64,000 bases of DNA. It comes from Candidatus Altimarinota bacterium (GTDB taxonomy: Bacteria; Patescibacteriota; Gracilibacteria; JANQMV01). Below are positions 9,754 to 20,184 of this stretch, in pieces (the first letter of the stretch is position 1; each line of letters starts with the position of its first letter). Position numbers and translations under genes: made by a program. The stretch lies in NCBI GenBank assembly GCA_028279865.1, contig JANQMV010000050.1:1-64000 (forward strand), read 5' to 3'. The notes beneath the pieces are model-generated. The model saw only the letters and a list, made by a program, of their open reading frames with translations, ran no database searches and was not told the origin of the DNA.

Positions 9754-12700
9754 ATGGAAAATCCAATAAAAACAGGTATAAAAGAGCGCAAAAAATTTTT
9801 TGTAAGGACTTGACTTTGATTAGGAGTTTTAGCAAGTATTTTTTTGCTTTCAATCTTTTCTCTAAATTCAGATCTACTTCAGGGAGATATTTTTCAAGGT
9901 GGTTCTTCCAAAACAGACGCTTTTTATATTCCTGATTATCCGGCAAATGCTGGTGATTGAGGCGATATCCAAGTGGTTTCAACTAATGCGATTAATAATT
10001 TTGCGGGTTTTAGTTTTACACTAGTTTATAATGCAAATAAAATCTCTATTCCTGATAATGCTGTTACTGCTTGAGGGCTTGATTTTGTGAATTCAAAGAA
10101 CATTTCTCCGGGAAGACTTAAAGTTGTGGGTGCAAGCGGAAAAATAAATGGGGTTAGTCTTGCTGCCGGCAGTGATTTAGTTACAATTAATGAATTAGCT
10201 TTAATACCTAGCCTTGCAGATGGTGAAGTTTTAGATTTGAAAATTGAAGATTTTGAGCTTGTCAGATCTGTTTCTGGAACATTAACTTCAGAAAAGAATC
10301 TGCAAATTAATGCCGGTAAAATTACAATTGGTTCAGCTTGAGACTTGCAGCTACTTTCAGCAACACCTGTTGATAATATGACGGTTAAACTCACTTTTTC
10401 TGATTATATTACCAATATAGGTAGTTTTAATTTTGATAACGGATTGCTGCAAAACTCCGCAAGCATTGATAATCAAGATGGAAAATCAATTTTGGTAAAA
10501 ACATCATTGCAAACACAGTGAACTTTGTATGAAGTAGTTGCTTCCGGAAGTATGGGAAATGTAGAAGGTTCACTTTCTACGAATAATAAGGCTTATTTTA
10601 CGGGAATTGGTTCAATTACGCTTGCTTCGGATTTTGACCTTAATTCGGCTGTTGCGAATTCGGGAACAGGCATTTCTTTAAATTTTTCTGACGCTATTTT
10701 AGACGGCTCTGTTTATAAAAATGCTTTTAACCTTAATGAAACAAATACGGCAAACAATTTAGCGATTTATTCTGTAGAGAAATCACCAACGAATAGTAAA
10801 ATTGTTAATCTTTTGCTGACAGGCAGCACGATTTTGGATGGTACAAAGAATTATCAAATTACAGTTTCAAATTCCGGATTGGCAACTGATTTACGTCGCC
10901 AAAAAGATAATGCTTTTTTAGGTAAAAATATTATTACATTCCCGGGTTATGCGACATGATCAACGGCTGATCAATTTAGTGTTGTATCGGCAAAAGCGGT
11001 TTCTATAAACCAAGTTGAAGTTAATTTTTCTGAAAATTTATCTGCCAATACGGTTGATTCGAATGATTTTGAGATTTTAGGTGAAACAATTAACGCTGTT
11101 TGAATTCCGTATAACGGTAGTTATCAAAACGTACTTTTAACCCTTTCGGGAAGCTTAGCCTCCGGTCAATATTATACTGTAGTTGTGAATGATACCCAGA
11201 ACGGAATTTCCGCCTACTCGGGTAACGCTTTAAGCTCAGATAATACTACAACGTTAGTAGGTTATGGTACGCATACAGATACAAGTACTTTGGCACTATT
11301 GAGTGCAGAAGCAGTTTCACCAACTAAAATAAATCTAAATTTTAATCAGGCACCTCTTGCGTCTGATATGATTCCGGTAAATTTTGAGATTCTTCCTACT
11401 TTGACGATTACGGATGTTTCAGTTAACGGAAAGGTAGTTTCTTTGACTACTGCTGTACAAGCGGAAGAAGCTTTATATACCATTGTTGCTCGTTCAGATA
11501 AGATAAAAGATCAAGGTGGACTTCTAATTTCCGCCCAAAATACAACGACAGTAAATGGCTATCTTGCGAAGAATCCGGTCATTGATTCTGTTACACCAAA
11601 TCAAATTGTTAATGATGAGGAACATACAATTTTGATTGCTGGTAGTAATTTTGAAAATGGTACGAAAGCTTACTTAAATACACTAGAATTAGCAACAACG
11701 GTTCAATCCGGTCAAATTAAGGTTGTAGTTCCCGCTGAGACACTGGCTGGTGTTTATAGTCTTATCTTGAAAAGACCAAATGGAGAACAACTGGAGTTTG
11801 CAAATGCTCTTGTGATTGAAGATCCGGAACAAAATATTTTGGTACTTTCGGATGAGTCATATGCAAGCCCAAAGCTTGTACCAAATGATGGAGAAACACC
11901 AACAACTCTTTGGGTAAGAATTTCTGATCCAAAAGGGGTTAGTGATATTGACAAGGTTTTTCTTGATTTGAGACCCTTGGATGGTAATCCAGCAGCTGTC
12001 ATGCAAGCTGGTAGTGTCGTAGATACAAAGCGTTGGTTTAGTTTGGAAGTAAAAGTTCCAAACACTGTAACAACTTCAGCAACACCAATTCCAATTGAGG
12101 TGACAGCGCAAAATAAATCTGGTGATAAGGCTTTTGGTACTGTCAGCCTAATTGTTAATAATGATATTACCACCAGTATTGCTCCTGTGGTTGAGCAAGC
12201 TTATTCAACACCAAGTATTTTACGACCTGGTAATGAAGAAGAGATTTATTTTTACGCTTATGTAACTGATGCAGATTGAGCCAATACAATTAACACAGTT
12301 GTGATTAACCTTGGTCCCATTGGAGGAGCTCCTATGTTAATGGAGCCGGTTACTTGATCAAATAATACAAATTCAAATTTAAATAATCAGGAAGCAGATA
12401 CTTCAACGACGCCTTTTAGTTCATATTTTAGGAAGGATTCTTTAATTAAGCAGATTCTTCCGAAGGCATCTGCATCTTTCTCTGCTCCAACTTCAAATGG
12501 TCAGTGGTATAAGACTACTGAAGCCTTCCAATTACCTAGTAATATGCGAAAATGATCTTATAACCTTGAAGTTACAGCGACAGACAATACAGGGGTAACA
12601 GGAACATTGACTTTCACAGCCAAAACTTCCGTGAGTCAAAATAAACCTTTTATTGATGAAGATAAAGTTTATGTGACGCCAAGAGAATCTATTCCAAATG

Positions 12701-14295
12701 ATGACAAAACAACTTTTGTTATTCATGCTTACGTGGAAGATCCCGATGGTCTTGATGATATCGCTTCTGTGACACTTGATTTAGAGGAGATTAACTTACC
12801 GCCTGCAACAATGACAACAGAAGCAACGAGTGGTTTGTGAGGATGGTATAAAACGGCAGAATTAAAAATACCAGCCGAGGTGATTAGGGGAGTTAAGACT
12901 TTGGATCTTTATGCACGTGATAAAGCCTGAGCGGAAGGAGAAGCAAGTTTAGACATTAGAGTAACCAATTTTGATGAAGTGGGAGATGCTCCTGTCGTAA
13001 ATGTAGGTAGATCCTATACTTCTCCAAACGTAGCAATTAATGACGAAGCAACTAAATTAAGCCTATATGCTTATGTTTCTGATAAAGATGAGGATGTTGA
13101 TTATGTTATGGCAAATTTAACAAATGTTGCCCGTTATACAGGTCCGTCGAGAAATACACGTACCAATAGTGGTAGTAATAATTTGGATTACTATGATTAC
13201 ACAATAAGTAATGAAGATCAAAACCCTTGTGAAACAAATTCTGATACGATTTTATGTATGTTTCCAAGTGTTCAGGAAGGCAATGATGGTCGTTGGTTTG
13301 TTTTGAATGATGTAGTCGTTTTAGAAGAAGCTGCTCCAAGTATCGAACCATATCGTATTTGGATAACTGCTGTTGATAAAACAGGCAAATCAACTAAAGG
13401 ACATATCAATATTAACGTAACTGACGGGAAGACTCCGCTTGAGCAAATTTGAACACCAACATTGCAGCTTGCCTCTTCGACAAGTTTAAATTCCGTAGAA
13501 ATTTTGCTTTCAAATCCAATTGATTGATCAAATTTGAGTAGGACAGGCAAGGAATTTAAAATTACTGAAAAGAGTAATACTTCTGCAGAGCTTAATGTTG
13601 CAAGATCTGTGATTAATACAGAAGGCAATATTATAACCCTGACAACTTCTGATCAAGTTGCGGGTACTAGTTACACGGTTATTGCCGATGCGGAAAAATT
13701 GGGACTTAAAAATAACCAAGCTTCAGATACTTTGGCTGATTTTATCGGTTTTCAGAAAATTTGAGTTGAGCCAAAAGTAGATTTGGTAAGCTCAAATTCT
13801 TCCTATTTGGTTGAGGTAATTTTTAACAAGCCAATCAAACCAACATCAGTTAATCCGGATGGCTCTGATTTTGAGATTTTTACGATTGACGGAGGTGCGG
13901 AAAAATTAAAAACAATTCGCGCAAAAATTATAGATCAGCAGACTGTTTTAGTTACAACAGACGCTCAAATTTCTAATAAAAAGTACAGAATAAATATTAA
14001 AAATATTGAAAGTGCCGCAGGCAAACAAATAAGACAGATAGGGCTAACTTCAATGTTTAAATGATTTCAAAATATAGTGCATGAATCTTCAGAACTTCAA
14101 GTGCAAGCTGATTTTAATGGTGACGGTAAAGTTGATTTTACTGACTTTACGATGTTTTCAGCTGTATACGGATGAATGTGGAGTTCACTTAAGTCAGGAG
14201 ATGTGACTACTTTGGATGAAGTTGTGGAAAATTCAGGTATTCAACCGTCTTATAATCCAACTGAAACAACAACACCAGTACCATTGACAGAATAA
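9754..14295 (+). CDS. Large secreted protein with cohesin-like domain, Ig-like/IPT-TIG repeats and C-terminal dockerin-like motif (UGA=Gly; ~1513 aa)
   Basis: ORF pieces from 10087, 10525, 11185, 12607, 12979, 13534 and 13783 share one frame with only TGA (about 18) between them; terminal TAA 14293-14295. IPT/TIG: NPVIDSVTPNQIVNDEEHTILIAGSNFENGTKAYLNT...; dockerin-like DFNGDGKVDFTDFTMFSAVYG. Confidence 0.85.
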
Positions 14296-14325
14296 AATAC
14301 ATAAAAAATTAATAATTTTAAAAAA

Positions 14326-14490
14326 ATGGAACAGAAAAATTTTTTAACAGATGCCGAGCTGACACTTATGCGTGAATGCGCTCAATTGCCACAAGATAAA
14401 ATTCTTGCTGGTGATATTGGTGCTTTGCGTAGATTGATTGAGACTACTTTGGGTAATAAGGCTCGCTTAATTAATTGTAAATTCAGATAA
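14326..14490 (+). CDS. Small hypothetical protein (54 aa)
   Basis: MEQKNFLTDAELTLMRECAQLPQDKILAGDIGALRRLIETTLGNKARLINCKFR, TAA stop, fits between flanking genes in the same orientation. Confidence 0.5.
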   Translation: MEQKNFLTDAELTLMRECAQLPQDKILAGDIGALRRLIETTLGNKARLINCKFR

Positions 14491-14491
14491 T

Positions 14492-15052
14492 ATGAACAAA
14501 ACCTTTGCCTTCATCATAGGCTTAATCATCTTATCAAGTTGCGCTTTGCAAGAAGCTGAGCAAAGACCTTCGGCAGAAATAGTAGATAAGATTAAATCTG
14601 CGCAGAAAATTGACAAAAGTATTGAGTTTAAATTAACAAAAACAAAAATTACTCCGAAAACTTTTAGAGTTAGTCTTGATTTAAGTAATCCGGAAAAAAG
14701 AGAAATTAATTCTGTTAGGACGTGGCTTTCTTATAATCCGGAAGACTTAAAAATTATCAAAATTGAGACTCAAGACTCGGATTTTAATTTAGCGGCTCCG
14801 GGCGAGAATGAATATGATGCTGAAGCAGGTTTAATCAAAATTGGCAGAAGTCAAACCAATGGAGTTAGACAAAAATCAGAAATGAAAGTAGCTGAAATTA
14901 TGCTTGAAAAAACTCAAACAGGTTCTGTCATTCTTGATTTTTATAATTATCATGAAAATCAAGATGGTCATATCAATGCGAATATTTTATTTGAAGGAAG
15001 AGTTTATAATTTGGCAGCAAAACCAGACTCACCGGGACTCATCATTGAATAA
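14492..15052 (+). CDS. Lipoprotein with cohesin-like domain
   Basis: Lipobox-like IILSSCALQ; cohesin-type pattern TFRVSLDLSNPEKREINSVRTWLSYNPEDLKIIKI...VAEIMLEKTQTGSVILDF. Confidence 0.7.
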   Translation: MNKTFAFIIGLIILSSCALQEAEQRPSAEIVDKIKSAQKIDKSIEFKLTKTKITPKTFRVSLDLSNPEKREINSVRTWLSYNPEDLKIIKIETQDSDFNLAAPGENEYDAEAGLIKIGRSQTNGVRQKSEMKVAEIMLEKTQTGSVILDFYNYHENQDGHINANILFEGRVYNLAAKPDSPGLIIE

Positions 15053-15105
15053 ATTTAATAAATAAAGATTTGCGAATTTCTAAACTAAAAATTAACTTTT
15101 AAAAA

Positions 15106-16224
15106 ATGTTAAAAAACAAAATAAAATTAGGTTTAATTGCAATTGTATTTTGATTTTTTGTAAATTGATTTCAAAATCTAGCTTTGGCTGCAATAGCTGA
15201 TACGACATTGGAAATTAGAGATAGATGTAATGAAGGTATACAGTGCCCTGCTCCTCAAATTACAGGCTCTCAAATTAAGTCAGTCATTGGTCGTAATTTT
15301 GAGACGGAATTCAACCTTGATATTTATATTAAAAACCCTTCAAGGCAGGAGGTTATCTCTGCACAAACTTGGTTGGAGTATGATAAGTCCAAACTACAAG
15401 TTGCAAAAATTGATGTTTCAAATTCAGCTTTTGATTTTGTTGCACCCGGAGAAAACCATTTTGATAATGCGGAGTGATTAATTAAAATCGGTCGTTCTGC
15501 AATTGGTACGAAAGCCAATTCGCAAGAAATTTTTGTGGCGAACATAACCTTTAAAGTTATTACAAAAAATTTAGGAACAGCTTTGCTAAAATTTCATGAT
15601 TATCAAATCGGTGAATCCGGACATACTAGTGTCAGAGTAATGGAAGATAATTTTCCGGTTAATGTTTTGGCCAATGAACCGAAATATTTTGTCGTGCCGG
15701 TGAATCAATCCGGAAATTTTACCGATGAAAATAATACCAATCAATCTGATACTGGTTCCCAAGATCAGCCGAATGTTACCCCTCTTACACTAACTCGTCC
15801 GACAGGTTTTAAAGCAACTACCGGAAATGGATATGTTTTCTTGATTTGGGATAAAAGTGAAGATTCTAGCTTAAAGGGATATAATCTTTACTATTCAACT
15901 ACCAGTGGTCGATATTTACAAAGACGTCCGGTTTGAAATGTCAATCAATACGAAATGAATAATTTGGAAAACGGCAAAACCTACTATTTTGCAATTACCG
16001 CCTATGATCAATTCGACAGAGAAACAGATTACTCCAATGAAGTACGTATTACAGTCGGCGATCCGAATTCCTCTAGTAATCCAATCTTAATTTCGCGTGA
16101 TGATTATTTAACAAAAGTTCCGGAGCAACCTCAAAATGGTCCTGCTGTAATTTTTATAATCACGCTTTTGGCTCTAATCTCCAGTTTCATTTTCTTAAAA
16201 CTCAGGAAAATACACGCTATTTAA
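15106..16224 (+). CDS. Secreted cohesin-like + fibronectin III protein with C-terminal TM anchor (UGA=Gly; ~372 aa)
   Basis: Pieces 15184, 15535 and 15955 in one frame broken only by TGA; FnIII motif PTGFKATTGNGYVFLIWDKSEDSSLKGYNLYYSTTSG...LENGKTYYFAITAYDQFDRETDYSNEV; C-terminal TM + LKLRK. Confidence 0.8.
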
Positions 16225-16249
16225 AAATCTAATAATTAATAAAAATAAC

Positions 16250-17041
16250 ATGTCAAATCCTCTTGATGATCAAAAAAAAGAAAAAAATACCCCTTGGACA
16301 ATGGTCTGAGATGACGGTGGTGAAATAAAAAAATCTGTTGTAAATAATTCAAAAGAAATTAAAACAGCGGAATGAGAATGAAAAAAACTAAAAGTTTTGC
16401 CATACGTTTTCACAGCTTTAACTTTTTTATTAATTTTTTTCTTTAGTAATCAATTTGAAAATTTGGGTGCGGATTTATTTACCAGTGGAGCTTGAAAAGA
16501 CGTACGTTTTGGTATCCCCGTCACGAGTAATCCTTTGCAAGAAGGTCTTTTAGAGAATTGAAAAACTGACGAAGTATCACATACCGGTTCATTGATTCAA
16601 GATCAAGAAAATTCAGATACTGCACATAAACAAGAAAATGTTGAGCAAGAAACTCAATCAATTGAAGTTATTCCACAAGTAGAAGTTCCGCTGGCACAAG
16701 AAGTTTTTGTTGAACCGATTCAAAATAATGCCAATCTTATTCCTGAAAATTTACATACAGCGGCATCGACTGAAAAACAAAATGATGCAAATTCAAATTC
16801 AGCCTTTCGTCCGAATGTTCATACTTATGACAAAGTTCCCCAAGTTCAAGTTTCAGAAAATTTACAAACTTTGCAGCTGGAAAACTTGCATGCTTCTGCT
16901 CCCGTTTCTGTGGATCAGAAACGTGAAATACCTAAGCCACAGCAAAACGTACAATCTGGTCCGGAAGAGAATTTAGTTGTTTTGCTTACTTTGTGTTTCG
17001 CTAGCGTGGCTTGGTTCTTAATGCGTAGAGTACGGGCGTAA
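16250..17041 (+). CDS. Membrane protein with N- and C-terminal TM segments (UGA=Gly; ~263 aa)
   Basis: MSNPLDDQKKEKNTPWTMV[G]DDGGEIKKS..., joins ORF 16592-17041 in frame through TGA only; C-terminal VVLLTLCFASVAWFLMRRVRA. Confidence 0.75.
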
Positions 17042-17055
17042 ATTAAAGGAGCAGT

Positions 17056-17919
17056 TTAATTAAGCAAACAACCTCCTTGGCATTTTTTGATCAATTTGCA
17101 AGTTTGGCAATTTGCAAAGGGTTGATTTGCTTGTACAGATTTTTGTTGATACTGAAGTATTTTTTGACTGAGTTGAAAGAGGGACGAGGATTTTTTAAAG
17201 TCAAAGTTGTGCGTGTGTTTTTCACAAAATGTTAATGTTTGACCATTATGATGAAAGGTTGGCATAAAGACAGGGCAATCAAAGCAAGAATTTATTGTTT
17301 TGTATTCTTTGGGAACATTCAGGCAGAGAGGGGTTGGTATTCTTAAAATTCTGCTTTTATCGCTTATACCAAAAAAGTTTGACTGTTTGATAGTTTGTAA
17401 AATATTTTGTTGAAAATTTTCTAAAGTGCTTTTTGGTAAAATAATCCCTCTTGGCTGAATTTTTAATTCCAAGTTAAGTTTTTGAGCTAATTTTTTGATT
17501 AGATTGACTTCATTTTCAGAGTCTTGAGGATGAAAACTAAAGCGTAGATTTATGTTGATATGACTGATTTTTTGATATTGCCTGATATTGTTTTCAATGT
17601 TTTTTCTATTTTGAGGAGATTCTAGATATTTTCTTAAATTAACTTCTAGATTGGCAGGATAGTAGAAATTCTCTACTAAAGTTTCACCCTCTGTATAAAG
17701 AACCGCTTTAATTTTTTTTTGCTTCAAAAAATTTAAGGCATCTAAAATCCCATACCAACTTAAAGCTTTAGCTGAAAAAAAAATTTTTTTTAATTTGTGT
17801 TCCAAGCTAACCCGATCAACTATATTGAAAAAATTGTGTAAATTAAGTACATCTTTTGTAGATTGTCCTTTTGTTAAAATTGAAATAACTTCAAAAAATT
17901 TATATTTCATTTTTTTCAC
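17056..17919 (-). CDS. SPASM-type Cys-rich protein; radical-SAM-like barrel lacking the N-terminal CxxxCxxC
   Basis: C-terminal CQTCKLIKKCQGGC motif plus CFDC...FCEKH; barrel-like stretch LSWYGILDALNFLKQKKIKAVLYTEGE; no canonical CX3CX2C found. Confidence 0.55.
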   Translation of the reverse strand: MKKMKYKFFEVISILTKGQSTKDVLNLHNFFNIVDRVSLEHKLKKIFFSAKALSWYGILDALNFLKQKKIKAVLYTEGETLVENFYYPANLEVNLRKYLESPQNRKNIENNIRQYQKISHININLRFSFHPQDSENEVNLIKKLAQKLNLELKIQPRGIILPKSTLENFQQNILQTIKQSNFFGISDKSRILRIPTPLCLNVPKEYKTINSCFDCPVFMPTFHHNGQTLTFCEKHTHNFDFKKSSSLFQLSQKILQYQQKSVQANQPFANCQTCKLIKKCQGGCLLN

Positions 17920-17940
17920 ATATTAATTTCTCAGCTTTAA

Positions 17941-17980
17941 GTAAACTAAAAAAATATTGTACAATATTTTTTTAGTTTAC
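17941..17980. promoter_or_regulatory. Perfect 40-bp palindrome (operator or AT-rich terminator)
   Basis: gtaaactaaaaaaatattgtacaatatttttttagtttac equals its own reverse complement. Confidence 0.7.
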
Positions 17981-18011
17981 GTGTTGGAAAACATTAGCCT
18001 TAATGCAAGGT

Positions 18012-19691
18012 TTAACTTTTTAATTTTTTAAGTAGGAGAGAAAAAAGCAAGATTATTAGCCCCACCATTAAGATTAATAAACCTGTTTTTAACAAGTTTT
18101 GTTTTGCTAAATTTTCTATTTTTTCTTCTTTCTCATCACTTGAACTAAGATTGTTAGTTTGTTTTTCCATTAATTCTTGATCTTCGTCTTGTGCGTTAGT
18201 TTCATCTTCTAAGGGCGTGCTTAATTTTTCTACGACTTCAATTTCAAAACTATCTAACAGAAATCTGTCATCTTCGTTTTGTCCCCAAATTTGTAGGCTA
18301 GCCTTTGTTATATTTGTTCCTGTTCCGCTAAGAATGAGGTTGTCAGTATCAACTGAGAGCCATTCCGGCAGTGGTGATCCATCTTCTAAGGTAACTAAAT
18401 ATTTTTGATAACCACCGGGAATTTCGTAGGTAAAGAATTCTGCTTGTTCGATTTTTATTCCTTTTTTAGGCTTTTGTACGATAGGCAAAAACTGTTTAAA
18501 ATCTTGATAACCTCCTTCTGCCTTCGTTTTTAGTTCTTTTTGAAAGGTCTCAGGGCTGTTGGCAAGCTCTGTCTCTAAATAGGTTTGAAATTGCTTGATT
18601 TGTTCCCTGGAATAATCTTTGTCATTTGCTTCTATGAAAAAATATTCGTATCGAGCGATATTACGAGGCTGTTTGAAGTAATTTTTAATCTCCAGTTTGT
18701 CTAAATTAAGTTCGTCCTCATATCTAAAAAATTGAATCCATTCAAGCCAAGTCAGTTCTTCTTCTTCATTGTTGGGGAAAATTTTATTCGCCAGACTGAT
18801 TGTTTTTTCAAGCATTTGCTGCTCTTTGAAAAGCATATCCATAAAAACAGCATGCCTATTCCATGCGAAATAAGTATGCGTAAAAATAGAACCATTTATA
18901 AAAATCGGCTTGATACCTGTTGGTATTTGATTGGATATTTCAATCACGGCATTTTCATCTTCAAAAATTTTTTCAAAACTTTCCTTTGCTTTGCTTTTTG
19001 CGTACAAATTTGCAGCAATTTCTTGGAAGGTAGTCCAAGCTTCCAAGCTTGCTTCAATCAAAGTATGAACATTGTATAATTGTTCTAACTCGGGGTTTTC
19101 CGGAAGAATAAAAAGACTTTTTTTGCTAAACAAATCCAGTGCATTTTTATCTCGAATTGTTTTTTCAATATAAACTTCTTTGTAATTGTTTACTGTTTTA
19201 ATCTCAAAGACATTGGGAGAAGCAACCATGGCAAAATCTCCTTTTTCAAGGTTGTCTAATTTTTTTTCTGTCAACGGTGTATAGGTTGTTGCGTAGCAGT
19301 AGAGAAATGAATTTTTTTGATCCGTTTCCAGGCTTTGGGTGCCAAGCTCAAGACTGTGTATCTTTTGTTCGGTTAAGCCTGAGTCAAACAAGTTATAAAC
19401 ATTAAAGATATCTTTTAAGTTTAAATTACTTTCAGTTCCTTGAGTGATTTTTTTGGTTTTTATATACTTATCATCAAAATATGTCATTAAAAGGGGGTCA
19501 ACACTGGATGAATGTGTTTGTGCTTGTGATGAAAAATCAGAAGAATCAAAATTTTCTGTTTCCAAGGGGTATTGTTGAATTGAGTCTGTTAATTGCTCAA
19601 GACAATTTGCTTCCATAGTTTTTGCTGCATTTGCATAAGGGAAACCGAAGACCAAAAGAGAGATAAAGGTCAGAACAAGTTTTAATTTCAT
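18012..19691 (-). CDS. Secreted/membrane-anchored protein with putative Ig-like domain
   Basis: Signal peptide MKLKLVLTFISLLVFGFPYANAA; He_PIG-like LPEWLSVDTDNLILSGTGT; C-terminal TM LLKTGLLILMVGLIILLFSLLLKKLKS. ORF opens at 19724 but internal Met at about 19691 is the better start. Confidence 0.65.
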   Translation of the reverse strand: MKLKLVLTFISLLVFGFPYANAAKTMEANCLEQLTDSIQQYPLETENFDSSDFSSQAQTHSSSVDPLLMTYFDDKYIKTKKITQGTESNLNLKDIFNVYNLFDSGLTEQKIHSLELGTQSLETDQKNSFLYCYATTYTPLTEKKLDNLEKGDFAMVASPNVFEIKTVNNYKEVYIEKTIRDKNALDLFSKKSLFILPENPELEQLYNVHTLIEASLEAWTTFQEIAANLYAKSKAKESFEKIFEDENAVIEISNQIPTGIKPIFINGSIFTHTYFAWNRHAVFMDMLFKEQQMLEKTISLANKIFPNNEEEELTWLEWIQFFRYEDELNLDKLEIKNYFKQPRNIARYEYFFIEANDKDYSREQIKQFQTYLETELANSPETFQKELKTKAEGGYQDFKQFLPIVQKPKKGIKIEQAEFFTYEIPGGYQKYLVTLEDGSPLPEWLSVDTDNLILSGTGTNITKASLQIWGQNEDDRFLLDSFEIEVVEKLSTPLEDETNAQDEDQELMEKQTNNLSSSDEKEEKIENLAKQNLLKTGLLILMVGLIILLFSLLLKKLKS

Positions 19692-19730
19692 AATTTTTAT
19701 TTTTAAAAATATTTTTAATAACACATTTTT

Positions 19731-20075
19731 CTATGCTCCGTCATCGTCATCACCATCATCATCACCACAATCATCATTAATCCAGCGACAATTACAATCA
19801 CAGTCAGAGACATTAACAGTTCCTGATTTGACCCATCGAGTATTGTTATTCGCGAAAGAAACATTTCCTCTTGGTCCCGGAATACAACTCCATCTCGCAG
19901 AGGCTTCAGGGATTATTTTGCTAATGATAGCTTCGTTCAAGCTCGCAAATTTTTCTAATGTCCCTCCGGCTAAAAATGCTGAAGCGACACCAACGGGAGC
20001 AGTCAGTAAAAAGGAGATTACAGGAATATACTTTGATTTTTGCTCTTTTTTTTCTACTATCTGTGTATTTGTCAT
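19731..20075 (-). CDS. Small peptide with hydrophobic N-terminal part and Cys/Asp-rich C-terminus (candidate modified-peptide precursor)
   Basis: ...SDCDCNCRWINDDCGDDDGDDDDGA C-terminus; located between a secreted protein gene and a HemN-like radical SAM gene. Confidence 0.6.
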   Translation of the reverse strand: MTNTQIVEKKEQKSKYIPVISFLLTAPVGVASAFLAGGTLEKFASLNEAIISKIIPEASARWSCIPGPRGNVSFANNNTRWVKSGTVNVSDCDCNCRWINDDCGDDDGDDDDGA

Positions 20076-20184
20076 GATTAGCTTGGATTATTGAAACAGC
20101 TATTTTTCTAAATCCTAAATTATTGTTTATTAATAAACAAATTTTTTAAATTGATATAATATTAGGATGTGTTCTTGTAAAAAA

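Noticed and set aside
16250-16592. UGA = Trp (code 4) instead of Gly
   Set aside because: Some contexts here (AE-UGA-E-UGA-KK, SGA-UGA-KD) could fit Trp, but the repeat alignment at 8088, RDKA-UGA-AEGEA, K-UGA-SYNLEVTATDNTG and MFS L-UGA-PLVLGF favour Gly, and TGG is used normally for Trp.
7068-17041. Block of pseudogenes with many premature stops
   Set aside because: All interruptions are TGA; random decay would also give TAA/TAG and frameshifts, especially at this AT content.
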